The notes: generated by a model not told the origin, from the sequence alone. A stretch of DNA of 23,944 nt from Tritrichomonas foetus (GCA_001839685.1 MLAK01000649.1:186792-210735); one strand, 5' to 3'. Positions 9,674 through 18,966 are shown, counted from the first letter of the stretch. A program made the numbers and translations.

Positions 9674-12292
9674 ATGACGGAAAACCCACCCGCTTCAAAC
9701 GACTTTTCTGAATACGCAGTTGACACAAAGGCATACGAAGAGCTTGAACAGAATTTCCAAAGTGTTATTCAAGAACTTATTGGAGATCGTTCACTTGAAA
9801 AATTCCGAGATGAATATGAGCGTCTTCACAAAGCTTTGAAGAGGTCACATGAAAGTAACAAACGTTTAATCACTAAATGTCGCGAACTTAATGATGAAAT
9901 TCTTTCAAACTCCTCAAAAGTTGAAAGATCACTTGAATTATTGCAACAAGATCGACGCACAATCACTGCTTTAAAGCAAGAAATTGAAAAAGCATGGAAG
10001 ATGGTAGAAACAGCGCAAGGTCGTGAAAAGAAAGCAGGCGAAACGATCGAATCCTTAAAAGCAGAAATCGCACATTTAACCCAGCTTGTTGAGCAAGGTG
10101 GCTTATTAAGTTACGGACACGATAATACAGTTAAAGAACTTCTTCAACAAAAGGAAAATCTTATCAAAGAACGCGACGCCCAATTGAATCAAATTATTCA
10201 ACTTCGTAATGATTTAACAACAGTTCTTGAAGCTCACCATCAAGCTGAACAAGAAAAACTTCAAATGGAACAAAAAGTTCAGCATTTGCGAGGAACATTA
10301 ACACAAAAACGTGCACAAGTTGAAAGTGAAACTCTTCATAGAGACAGGCTTGTAAAGCAGCTCCAAAACTTAAGATCGATCCAACAAAATCTTGCAAACC
10401 AAATCGAAGGTCAAAATAAAGAACTTTCTTCACTTTCCGCTGAAGAAGAACGTTTAAATTCCGCAATTTCTGATGCTAAGGCTCAAATTGAGACACTTCG
10501 TAATGAAAACCATGAAGCCCAAAAGCAAGAAGAAGACATTGAAGAAGAAATCAAAAAAGAGACCGATCATAACAAAGAATTGCAAAATGAATTGAAAGCA
10601 CTTGAAGACAAACTTCAAGAAAAAGAGAAAGAGATTCGCTCTGTAAAGAATGAAATAGATAGAAAGTCACGTGAAAATCACTCCCTCCAACAGAATATTA
10701 TTCAAACTCGTCAAATGTGTAGTCAGGATGAATCTGAACTTGCTACACTTCGAACTGAAGTCGCTGGAATGGAAAAAGAAATCGCTGAACTCAACCGCTC
10801 ACTTTCAGCAAATAATGCTGAACACGAGCAATTACAAGCCAAATTAGAATCACTTAATCAAGCTAAAGTTAAAACAAGGGGTCAATTAGAAAAACAACAA
10901 GAATTAACTAAAGAAGAAACTCAACATCGTGATGAACTTGAAGGAAAACTTTTAGTTTACCAAGATGAAAGCCAAAAGATGAAGCAAATGATTGATTCAC
11001 TTGAAAAGAAACGCGAACAATGTGCTCGAGAAGCAGCTGAAGCACAAACCAAATATGTTAAAGCTAAAGAAGAAGCTAAAATGAGTGAAATTCAATTAAA
11101 CCATACACAAAGATTAATTGCTGCGGCTGATGAAGAACTTAAAGCTAAGCAAAAAGCTTACGAACAACTTAGAGTTGAAAGAAACAACTACAACAGACAA
11201 TTAGTTACAGCACAAGATGCAAATCTTGACTTAAAGAAGAAATACAAGTTAATGACACAACAAGCACAACAATTAAAGAATGAAATCCGTGCAAAAGAAG
11301 ATACTTATGCTTCTGAACATTTCGAACTTAAGAAAGCAGAAAGCAAGAAAGAGAAACTCACAAGTGAAATGAAACGTCTTAAGCAAGAATGGGAAGAAGC
11401 TGAAGCAACGATGATGAAACATCAAGAAGAACTTCGTAATTTAGAAGCTCGTATTAAAGAAGCAGATGCTGAAAGACAAAAGCTTCTTGATGAGCAACTT
11501 AAGATGATGAAAGATAGAGATATTTTAGGTACACAATTAATTCGAAGAAATGATGAAATTGCACTTCTCTATGAAAAGATCAAAATCCTTCAAGATACAC
11601 TTAAGAAAGGTGAACTTGAATACAATAAACGTGTTGAAGATGCAGCTGAACTTCAACGACTTATTAAAGACACGCAGCGAAAGAACCTCATTCTTCAAAG
11701 GCAATGTGATCAAACAGAAGAACTTGAAGCTAAAGTTAAAACCCTTCAAAAAGATCTTGTCCAAGAACAAACAAGAGTTCGTGCGTTGAGTGAAGAACTT
11801 GAAGATCCAAATAACCCACATCGTTGGAGGCACTTGTATGGAGAAGATCCATCTCCTGCTGAACTTCTGAAGACAATTAAACAATTACAAAGAAGATTGA
11901 TTAAGAAGACTGAAGATATTGTGAATACTAAGAAAGAAATTGCTGATTTGAAGAAGCAAATGGAATCAACTCAAAAATTAATGAGCGAACAACCTTCTCC
12001 AGAAATGCTTCATGAATTAAAGCAACTCCAATTAAAGGTCAAGCAGAAGGACAGACAATTAAAGGCCATGGCAGCAGAATTGAATACACAACAATCAAAA
12101 TTGAACGAATACCAAAGCCAATACGAAGTATATACAAAACAACTTGCAGATACAAAAGATTTGCAGTTTACTCAGCAAAAGAAACTCAATCAAATGAAAG
12201 AAAGAGCAAGAATGAGCGAAAATACAACTGCAAGAACTGAGAGCCAGTTCACTGGTGATCAAGCAATGCCGACACTCCCAGGGGGGTTGTAA
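9674..12292 (+). CDS. CFAP58: Cilia- and flagella-associated protein 58 (CCDC147 family)
   Basis: Axoneme-associated coiled-coil protein; in animals it is needed for sperm flagella and is placed near the axonemal, mid-piece or outer-dense-fibre structures. The 872 residues are about the length of animal CFAP58. The recognisable family block is N-terminal: an ELIGDRSLEKFRDEYERLH segment, then ITKCRELNDEI, then a stretch around KQEIEKAWKMVETA, and LTQLVEQGG, all as in animal and algal CFAP58. From about residue 20 to 850 the protein is almost unbroken coiled coil rich in Glu, Gln, Lys and Leu, with only short breaks (one near the DPNNPHRWRHLYGEDPSP segment, about 709-726). The tail is short, polar and Gly/Pro-containing. 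It starts at the only sensible ATG. It supports a flagellated cell, together with the kinesin-2 and C1a-32-like genes. Confidence 0.9.
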   Translation: MTENPPASNDFSEYAVDTKAYEELEQNFQSVIQELIGDRSLEKFRDEYERLHKALKRSHESNKRLITKCRELNDEILSNSSKVERSLELLQQDRRTITALKQEIEKAWKMVETAQGREKKAGETIESLKAEIAHLTQLVEQGGLLSYGHDNTVKELLQQKENLIKERDAQLNQIIQLRNDLTTVLEAHHQAEQEKLQMEQKVQHLRGTLTQKRAQVESETLHRDRLVKQLQNLRSIQQNLANQIEGQNKELSSLSAEEERLNSAISDAKAQIETLRNENHEAQKQEEDIEEEIKKETDHNKELQNELKALEDKLQEKEKEIRSVKNEIDRKSRENHSLQQNIIQTRQMCSQDESELATLRTEVAGMEKEIAELNRSLSANNAEHEQLQAKLESLNQAKVKTRGQLEKQQELTKEETQHRDELEGKLLVYQDESQKMKQMIDSLEKKREQCAREAAEAQTKYVKAKEEAKMSEIQLNHTQRLIAAADEELKAKQKAYEQLRVERNNYNRQLVTAQDANLDLKKKYKLMTQQAQQLKNEIRAKEDTYASEHFELKKAESKKEKLTSEMKRLKQEWEEAEATMMKHQEELRNLEARIKEADAERQKLLDEQLKMMKDRDILGTQLIRRNDEIALLYEKIKILQDTLKKGELEYNKRVEDAAELQRLIKDTQRKNLILQRQCDQTEELEAKVKTLQKDLVQEQTRVRALSEELEDPNNPHRWRHLYGEDPSPAELLKTIKQLQRRLIKKTEDIVNTKKEIADLKKQMESTQKLMSEQPSPEMLHELKQLQLKVKQKDRQLKAMAAELNTQQSKLNEYQSQYEVYTKQLADTKDLQFTQQKKLNQMKERARMSENTTARTESQFTGDQAMPTLPGGL

Positions 12293-13270
12293 TGCATTGC
12301 GGAAAACATTATGTAATAATAAATGATTTCTAAACTTTATATTAATCCAAATCCAAATTTATGATTTTTTATTTTTTTTAAAAAAAAATAATGATATTTA
12401 TGATTTTAATAAGAGCAATTTTATACTTTTTATGTTTACTTTTAGAGTTTTACTTCATTTATCAGAAATAATATTTTAGGAATTGTATAAAAACATCAAT
12501 GATTTTAGTTATGAAACTATCTGTATACGTGGTATAAATGTCGTTTGAAGATTTGTTAGATTGGAAAATGTAAGTTAGTGCATCAGGAAAGTCCGGATTT
12601 GAGTTTTCAATTTTTATTCAATTTTGATCGTGATTCATCTATGATGTACGAAAAAATCATTTCACATGGTCAAAAATTCAATAGGTTTTTCCAACCGAAT
12701 ATTGAAATCAAAGTGAACATTCTTTCTATGGCTGTTGGTGGTTTATCTGATCAAATACTTTTAATTTTCCTAGATAAATTTTATTAAATATTAGTTCATT
12801 TGTTTTATAATCTAGAATTTCAAATTTATCACCAATACTATTACACAAGGTATCGAGATACTTAAATTAAAAATAGATGAGAAACAAACGATTATATTGT
12901 ATTCATTTTTTCAGATTAATCGGTCAAATAAAAACTTTTTCTGTATTTTTTGCACAAAGGTTTTTACACAATTGTCATTTTTTGTATTATTGAAAATTGA
13001 ACAATTACACAAAAATTCTTTTCAAAATTCTGATATTTGAAAAATCAGATTTTTTTTAATCTATTGGTATCTGTTTGTACAATTATATTTGTTATTTATG
13101 ATCATTTTTTTCCATGTAATATAATTTTTTAATTATATTTTATCAAAATAATCGTGAAATTATTCTTCAGAGCTAAGATAAAGTCACATCACATATTCCT
13201 AACTCCAGTATTCATATTTCAAAAGATATAAAAAATCAAATCACTCTGAAAAAGTTTGAAAATATATCTG
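12293..13270. other. AT-rich spacer after CFAP58
   Basis: Nearly 1 kb, very AT-rich, with homopolymer runs near 12366-12390. A plus-strand frame of about 70 codons (12578-12787) opens with GTG and lacks a usable ATG; a mini-ORF MSFEDLLDWKM begins at 12538. Neither is convincing and either could be gene debris. A minus-strand GAAAAAGTT (12933-12941) and a plus-strand copy (13248-13256) are present. Confidence 0.5.
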
Positions 13271-14031
13271 ATGTTCATAGCCTACCAACCACAGTTGACC
13301 GACCTTTTTCCATACAGCATGAGTGTCACCGAGTTTCTTAAGACGTATGTATCCTTTAATTCACACCCGATTTTTTCAACGCATTTTTCAAATTATGTGA
13401 AAAATCATATCACAGAATTACTCGAGCTAACATTTTCCAATTGTGACGACGAATATAGCAAAAAGGCATTTATAGTATTATCAACAGGTGATGGCTTAAT
13501 TGCTCGTTCGCTTATTGATAAATATTTTTTCTTCTCAAAATCGACAGAAATTTTTGCAAGTTGTGATCGGTTTAGCAACAGTGATAAATCACCCAACAAT
13601 AAAACCAATATTATGAAGATCAGCAGGCTTGCATCAATATTTCAAAATATTTTGATGAAAAGTTCAAATATTGATTACGAAGCGGTTGGATTTTTGGCAC
13701 AGATTCTGAGTTACATTGATAACAGTGTAGTTTTTGACCTTTTGAAAACGGTTTGTTCAAATTCCAATCATAAATCAATTCAATTCGAAATTCTCTTTCT
13801 GCAAATTCCCTTCAATTTCTTTGTGAAATTGAAGAAATGCGAAAAAGTTGTCACATTGTTAATAATTTCTTGAATCAAAACCACGAATATATATCTTTAT
13901 ATTCTAGCTTCCTCAAGAAGCACATTGAGTCAATGAGAATTCCATATGGTGGATCATGCGAAAAATCAGTCAGAAGGAGTTGCTCCTCTGATGTCATGAA
14001 AAAAACATTTGCTTTTATTCCAATTCTTTAA
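13271..14031 (+). pseudogene. Broken ORF, possibly a PP6 regulatory (SAPS)-like fragment
   Basis: An open frame of 200 codons from ATG 13271 (or 195 fewer 16 codons from ATG 13319, MSVTEFLKTY) ends at TGA 13871-13873. A second frame (13837-14031) overlaps it and continues in the same polar-helical style (NQNHEYISLYSSFLKKHIE), so one frameshift near 13837-13870 would join them. The protein is helical and has no catalytic motif. The order of ELLELTF, LASIFQNIL, and VVFDLLKTVCS recalls the SAPS domain of PP6/Sit4 regulators, which bind PPP phosphatases, but SAPS proteins are several hundred residues longer. This resemblance is from memory and weak. It could also be an intact short lineage-specific gene. 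The broken state is inferred from the two overlapping frames. Confidence 0.4.
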
Positions 14032-15043
14032 AAACATTGGTGGTGATGAATGAAAACAACAACAGTGAAGCACAGGAAATCTGTTATTTACTATTTATCT
14101 TTTCTCTATTTTGTGATTATTAATAAAGACTCTTCTATCTTTGAAATTCAGATGATTTATTTATTCTAAATTATGATAGAAATGATCCATATCTCTTGAT
14201 AACTTACAATTCACAGCACTGTAAAAGTTATTCAAAGAAAAGAAACTCGATTGAAAATGGGAAATTAATTCTCTTTTAATATTTAAATATTATAGTTTAT
14301 ATCAAATATTTTTTAAAGAGCAGGTATATCTGTCATCAAGAGAGGTACTACATTCCGAATAATTGGGGATAATTAGAAAATTTGATGGGACTCGTGGAAT
14401 CGGATCAGGAAAAAAATATTTATCGATTTGATTGTAATAAATTTATAAAATAAAGAAAATGCTCTGAAAATCTTCACAAAAAATCGCAAAATTTTAAGTA
14501 TTCAATCTTATTCTCATTTTGTGGAAATTAAAGAATATTAATTGAATATAAAGAAGTTGAAAGTATTCAATTTTCTTTGATGAATTTTTCTATCCTTTCA
14601 TTTCGAAATTTTTCTGAGAAAATAATCAGTTCTGACTGAATTAAATGTCGTTTATTCAAAGAGTGTTTTCTCGTAGTATTCAATAACTGTTATAAAGTGA
14701 ATAATTATTCAATTCATGCAACCCTCGAATACTGAAAAATATGATTTTTTTGAGTTGATGAATTAATTATGTAATCCGATTTACAAATAAATTTTCTCCT
14801 TTAGTTTTACCTTATTTATCATATAGTGAATATGATTTGCTCAAAAAGACAAAAAACATGCTCGATATCTCCTGTAAATAAACTAAATTTTATCAGAAAT
14901 TGATTGACAATACTATAAAAATTTTTTTCAGAAAACTTGAATACATTAAGGAAAAAATTGATATAATGCTGTCAATTTAGTGAATTTTTTTCTTTTCGTT
15001 TTCAAAATTGAGTGGAAGCGAATTTCATTAGTCCAAACAAAAA
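14032..15043. other. AT-rich spacer before the second PPP gene
   Basis: About 1 kb with no ORF of note on either strand. A slightly GC-richer patch at about 14320-14410 stands out from the background but I cannot assign it. The right end carries the initiator-like box of the following gene. No tRNA-like fold was found. Confidence 0.5.
15025..15030 (+). promoter_or_regulatory. Initiator-like TCATTA box, second PPP gene
   Basis: TCATTA lies 13 bases before the ATG at 15044; taking the A of TCA as +1 gives a 17-base leader. It agrees with the trichomonad initiator pattern. Confidence 0.45.
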
Positions 15044-16255
15044 ATGGAGGAAAAGAGAACCTTCAACAAGATTTACCAATGCTATCGCACACTCTTGTCG
15101 CTTGATGTTAGTGAATATGAATCCGAAAAGTCCCGCCTAGTTTTTCCTGTTGTTCCAATCCCAATATTAACCGAGCTCTGCGCGTCAGTCTGCCGGACTG
15201 TAATGGGAGAGCCTGTCATGCTGAAATTGAAAGGCGAATACATAGTTGTTGGGGACCTTCATGGCCAAATTTTAGACCTTTTCAGAATATTGAGGAAATT
15301 TGGGCACCCGCCAAAAAGAAACTACATTTTTCTTGGAGACATTGTGGACAGAGGCGAATTTTCGACCGAAACCGTTATTTTGATCTTCCTCATGAAAGCT
15401 TTGTGGCCTGAGAATATTTATATTATTCGCGGAAATCACGAATTTTCCGACTTGTGGCCGTCCTGCGGATTCCTTAGAGAGCTTGAAACGATTTACGGGG
15501 AAGCCCAGGTGTCTCCTATATTCGCCAATGTATTCGCATATTTACCGCTTACAGCAATCGTCAATGATAAGTATCTCTGTGTGCATGGTGGCATCGGGCC
15601 AAAAACTCCCGGCATCGAACAGCTCGAAAAAATCCAACGGCCATGCTTTTCTTTTCTCTCGGAGCCAGTTTTAAGCATTGTTTGGTCGGATCCTTCAGAA
15701 AAAGTTCAAGACTTTCAGCCATCGACACGCGGGACAGGTTATCTTTACGGAGCCTCTTCATTGAAGACTTATTTGGATTCCCAGAATTTGGAGCTTTTGA
15801 TTCGCGGCCATGAATGCATCGATAAAGGAGTTGAATTCTGTCTCAATAACAGGTGCGTGACGGTTTTTTCAGCATCGAATTATTGCGGCGTGGCAATGAA
15901 TCAAGCCGGAGTGCTCATTTTGAAGCCGGAAGTCGAACCAGAATCTGTCGTAATGAATTCGTTGCGTTGGATAAAAAGAACGAGCGCGTCTTATTTGGGA
16001 AGCTCATCAGAAACGAGTTTCTTTCTATCGTCGAAGCCAACAAAATTGAAGAGCGCCAGTCAACAAAGCTTCCCGACTTTGAAACAGAATATTTCTGCCA
16101 AAAATTCGCTGTTAATGAATAATGGGAATTCCTCAAGTCCGAACTCGCCTCCTGGAAGAACGACACCTAAATTGGCCAAGCTGGCAATACAACAGCCGTC
16201 TTCAATACCAGCTGAATTTCTTCGTCCGAGAAACTACAGCTTGAAAAGCTGCTAG
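15044..16255 (+). CDS. PPP-family serine/threonine phosphatase with S/P-rich tail cut by an in-frame TAG
   Basis: Protein Ser/Thr phosphatase, 403 residues to the first stop. All PPP signatures are canonical: GDLHG (70-74), GDIVDRG (98-104), RGNHE (129-133), CVHGG (179-183), WSDP (214-217), RGTGY (229-233), IRGHE (253-257) and SASNYCG (276-282). The catalytic core (about 35-300) is PP1/PP2A-like; a disordered, basic, Ser/Pro-rich tail follows (about 305-403). Codons are distinctly GC-richer than in the 772-residue gene. Odd: the stop is a single TAG at 16253-16255, after which the same frame stays open for 104 codons to TAA at 16568, with the same tail-like composition. The gene may have been about 508 codons long, or the TAG may be a recent mutation or sequence error. 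Two PPP genes lie within 7 kb but are not close copies. Confidence 0.93.
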   Translation: MEEKRTFNKIYQCYRTLLSLDVSEYESEKSRLVFPVVPIPILTELCASVCRTVMGEPVMLKLKGEYIVVGDLHGQILDLFRILRKFGHPPKRNYIFLGDIVDRGEFSTETVILIFLMKALWPENIYIIRGNHEFSDLWPSCGFLRELETIYGEAQVSPIFANVFAYLPLTAIVNDKYLCVHGGIGPKTPGIEQLEKIQRPCFSFLSEPVLSIVWSDPSEKVQDFQPSTRGTGYLYGASSLKTYLDSQNLELLIRGHECIDKGVEFCLNNRCVTVFSASNYCGVAMNQAGVLILKPEVEPESVVMNSLRWIKRTSASYLGSSSETSFFLSSKPTKLKSASQQSFPTLKQNISAKNSLLMNNGNSSSPNSPPGRTTPKLAKLAIQQPSSIPAEFLRPRNYSLKSC

Positions 16256-16570
16256 GTTAGAAGAGGAAAAATTGAGTCACTTCACGCATCAAATTCTGCT
16301 GCAGTGATAGATACGTTAGGTGTTCAAAAGCCGAAACACAGACGATTTTCACTTTCATTGGCAGCTGATCAAGTTTATCTGTCACAACCCCAACTGCTCA
16401 GTCCGAAGGGAATGAACACTTCTTTCGAGCCAATGGGACTCGACTCTTGCAGAAAGAAATCTAATCACGAAAGTGATGTGAAAGTGATTCTCAAAAAGCC
16501 AACAGCAAAAGCAGACTCACTCCTAAAGAAAAGGAGATTTTCAATAGATGATTCTCTGTCAAAAACTTAA
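16256..16570 (+). CDS. In-frame 104-codon continuation of the phosphatase tail beyond TAG
   Basis: Read in the same frame as the phosphatase, codons from 16256 run to TAA 16568-16570 without interruption. The product is basic and Ser/Lys-rich, like the tail upstream of the TAG, and holds two R-R-F-S motifs (nucleotides 16340-16351 and 16532-16543), a pattern matching basophilic kinase sites such as PKA. There is no ATG near its start and no splice-site-like GTAYGT at the junction, so it is unlikely to be an independent gene or a second exon. It is best read as the rest of the phosphatase tail, reached by readthrough, or a fossil after a nonsense mutation. Confidence 0.45.
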   Translation, partial: VRRGKIESLHASNSAAVIDTLGVQKPKHRRFSLSLAADQVYLSQPQLLSPKGMNTSFEPMGLDSCRKKSNHESDVKVILKKPTAKADSLLKKRRFSIDDSLSKT

Positions 16571-16657
16571 GTTTCTATTTATCTATCATATGGATAGATA
16601 ATGTTTTGATTGTTATTTTTTGTTAATTAAAATTTTTATTCCCAAATCATTTTTATA

Positions 16658-16701
16658 TTTATATCCTGTTCTTTTTATATCTTGTTCTATTTATATCTCT
16701 G
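16658..16701. repeat. Three-copy 16-base tandem repeat (TTTATATCYTGTTC type)
   Basis: Copies start at 16658, 16674 and 16690, an exact 16-base period. The core TTTATATC is identical in all three; the third copy diverges after it. It overlaps the 3' end of the minus-strand membrane ORF. Confidence 0.65.
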
Positions 16702-16977
16702 TCGATCAAAGAAAAGGTTGAATCTATTCATGAATAATATCAAAATAATGACGCATAATGTTATGGTGCAGAGAGACAATATTGGAATGATCAAAGATAG
16801 AATATCAAAATAGTAATGGTGGAATTCATACTTATTTTTGGGAGAGAATTCGATTTGAGTTCTGTCTGTTGATTCGACGAATAAATATGGAAATTGAAAA
16901 AAGCAAACTTGGTTTAAGTGGAGATATTTCCATGAGGAGACGAATAGAGATATTGGAAATATATCTATATTATTCAT
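16687..16977 (-). pseudogene. Possible single-pass membrane protein or remnant
   Basis: From the first ATG this frame encodes 96 residues (MNNIDIFPISLF...). The polar middle is followed by a strong hydrophobic stretch of about 25 residues (ILSLIIPILSLCTITLCVIILILF) and a short basic tail (MNRFNLFFDRQRYK), the layout of a type I membrane protein's C-terminus. The frame is open for about 40 further codons upstream to a stop near 17098 but has no ATG there, so the N-terminus looks lost. I see no signal peptide and cannot name a family. It could be the decayed end of a surface protein or simply a chance ORF in AT-rich DNA. Confidence 0.3.
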
Positions 16978-17339
16978 CGATAAAAAAAACTTCGATTCGA
17001 TAATTGTAATTCTTTGCAAATTAAACAATAAAGACACAACTTTGAATTCGTCTGCAGTTACATGATAGTACCGTTTCCTTATTATTAGTTTAATCTTAAA
17101 TCTTTATGAATATGTTAACATTCACGAAAAAACTTGATTATTGACTATTATATGTCATAAGCAGACTCAGTATACGAGAATGATCATTAAAATTGAAAGT
17201 TTGGGAATAATGCAATAAGCGAGTTTTATGAAGTTTGGTTAATAGAAGAATCTTAAGAAGATAGAATAGGTTCAAATTAGAAGAACGAAATTCCAAGAAA
17301 CAAATCAGAAAATATACATATTCATCTACTATCACCGAT

Positions 17340-17404
17340 CAAAACAATTCTAGAGCAAAACAATCCTAAAATCAAAACTATCCTTAAACAAAACAATCAC
17401 AAAC
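17340..17404. repeat. Four-copy imperfect 16-base tandem repeat (CAAAACAATCCTWAAA type)
   Basis: Copies begin at 17340, 17356, 17373 and 17389 (periods 16, 17, 16). Each opens with CAAAAC and is followed by a variable AT-rich half. It lies in noncoding sequence 3' of the C1a-32-like gene. Confidence 0.6.
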
Positions 17405-17550
17405 TACATCTCGATTTTCAATTCACAGTTATTTTGTCCGAAGCATCATTGCAAATAGAAATATCAACATGAAAATCTTCAAAATAGAACAAATGAAGTA
17501 AAAAATATACATTTAATAACTATATTTGTCGAAAAACACAAAAATTATTC

Positions 17551-18549
17551 TTACTTTTTCTTGGGAGGTGGTTTCTTCAATTGGGGCCTTTCCTGCAGCT
17601 TGATTTCGAGTTCCTTGATTTTTCCAACGAGCATTCTCTCCTTCTCTTCAAAGTCGGTGACGAACTTTTCGTGAAGTTGGGCGAGCGATCCACGGAGGAT
17701 GTCAACTGGAACATCCGGTCCACGATCTTCTGGCTCATTCGACACTTCTGAAAGGTCAGCAGCCGCAGCACTTTTTGATGTGTCTTTTTGACCTTTTCCA
17801 ATTGACCTTTCAGTTGATGCATCTTTTTGGCTGTGTGGCGAGTGAGGGGAGCGGGGTGACTTTCCCATCTTGGCGGGAAGCTCCCTTTGTTGAACAGTCT
17901 GCTGTTGGCCTTGTTGCTGTGCAGACTGCTGTTGATCGGATGATGCATTATTTTCATCTTCTGATTTGCCTTGGTCGACCATTTCCATCTCAGCAAGCGG
18001 GGGAAGGATCGGAATTGGAACGCAGACTGGGAAAGTAGTTTTGAATGCCATTACATGCTTCTGTGTGAAACTGTTTATAATTAATTTAATGTTTCTGAAA
18101 AATGTGTTTATGAAAAAGTCGTTGATCAATTTTATATCCGATAATTCAAAAATTAAGGTTGCTGATGGTGGCCGGTCAATTGAATGAGCCAATATGATTC
18201 TTTCGTAGCGTCTGTAGAGTTCTTTCGGTAGGTAATATGGCGATGATGTGGCCAGTTGAAAAACGGCCAGGTAGATTGAAAGGAAAACGATCGCTTTGGG
18301 ATATGAAAAATCGTTATCTGAGGCGAATAAAATAGCGCCGTGCATCATGTCAATTAAAGCTTCGAGAGTTGGCTGATCGAACGCGAACTGATCTAGGTTG
18401 AAAAGGAATTGAATACGGGCTCGATACATTTGTTGATCAGGACATTGATAAATGCTGTATAAATTTTGTGCTGTTATGACGGGTTCAACAAGGGATTTCT
18501 GCTGAACAAAAGCATCAATCCCAGCAAATTCCTCTTCGCTCATATCCAT
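17551..18549 (-). CDS. CLAMP-domain (C1a-32/FAP119, CCDC189-like) axonemal protein
   Basis: Likely flagellar central-apparatus protein. In Chlamydomonas the CLAMP-family protein C1a-32 (FAP119) belongs to the C1a projection; animal relatives are CCDC189/CFAP119 and CABCOCO1. The 332 residues have an N-terminal helical domain (about 45-170) with the family pattern: YxRYExIILAHSIDRPP (112-128), where animals have a LLLCHSVQRPP-like block, then FINTFFRNIKLIINSFT (146-162), where animals have VNTYFRHFKLYxYVFT. Next come a Gln-rich, Ser/Pro-rich disordered linker (about 195-275), a coiled coil (about 283-322) and a Pro/Lys tail. The start is the first ATG (MDM); the second, two codons later, is an alternative. 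Family assignment is by recalled pattern, not a search; CCDC189 versus CABCOCO1 is undecided. Confidence 0.75.
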   Translation of the reverse strand: MDMSEEEFAGIDAFVQQKSLVEPVITAQNLYSIYQCPDQQMYRARIQFLFNLDQFAFDQPTLEALIDMMHGAILFASDNDFSYPKAIVFLSIYLAVFQLATSSPYYLPKELYRRYERIILAHSIDRPPSATLIFELSDIKLINDFFINTFFRNIKLIINSFTQKHVMAFKTTFPVCVPIPILPPLAEMEMVDQGKSEDENNASSDQQQSAQQQGQQQTVQQRELPAKMGKSPRSPHSPHSQKDASTERSIGKGQKDTSKSAAAADLSEVSNEPEDRGPDVPVDILRGSLAQLHEKFVTDFEEKERMLVGKIKELEIKLQERPQLKKPPPKKK

Positions 18550-18966
18550 TTTAACTCGTTTATTATTAAAATTGAAACAAACCTATTCAAAATTACCTGT
18601 TATTTTGTTCAAAGTTGCCAAAAAAAAGTATTTTGAATATTAAACTGGTCAGTTTAGTCGATTTCTGAAGGATTTTGAAAATTACTTAGAAAAGGCAATT
18701 TTACATCCAAAAATTCGAGAATTTTCAGTATTTATTTGGTTGCAAATCAATAAATCGACAATTGTTGTTTTAAATTGGTTTTCATACATTTTTTTAGGAG
18801 CTTATATGGATTAAGAATAAATTATTCAAATTAGGTTCTAAAAAACACTTTCCAACAAAAAAATATTAAATATTTATTAACAATTGAGTTATTTCAAAAT
18901 AGAAACACATCCATTAAAACACAATAATATGCATATTTGTTTTTGTAACATAATTTCATGAAAATT
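18550..18966. other. Spacer between the C1a-32-like and acidic-protein genes
   Basis: About 415 very AT-rich bases with no ORF or repeat of note. It should hold the C1a-32-like promoter; no close TCA initiator-like box precedes that ATG (the nearest, TCAATT, is about 25 bases away). Confidence 0.55.

Larger units (their letters stand above)
16571..17550. other. Spacer with two 16-base repeat patches and a possible gene remnant
   Basis: About 980 AT-rich bases between convergent genes. It contains a short-period repeat (16658-16701), the minus-strand membrane ORF (16687-16977, described separately), and a second repeat patch (17340-17404). Minus-strand reading upstream of the membrane ORF gives protein-like stretches broken by stops and lacking ATGs, which suggests decayed coding sequence. 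Confidence 0.45.

Noticed and set aside
12538..12787. Mini-ORF MSFEDLLDWKM followed by GTAAGT and a 70-codon frame, considered as an exon-intron gene.
   Set aside because: The 5' site does not match the trichomonad GTAYGT pattern, no branch/3' motif like ACTAACACACAG follows, and the second frame has no clear homology.
16253..16303. Intron spanning the TAG in the second phosphatase.
   Set aside because: No GTAYGT donor or ACTAAC-type acceptor is present, and the frame is open and tail-like on both sides of the TAG.
17138..17335. 65-codon minus-strand frame upstream of the membrane ORF.
   Set aside because: It opens with GTG, lacks motifs and is interrupted from the membrane ORF by stops; at most it is part of the same decayed sequence.
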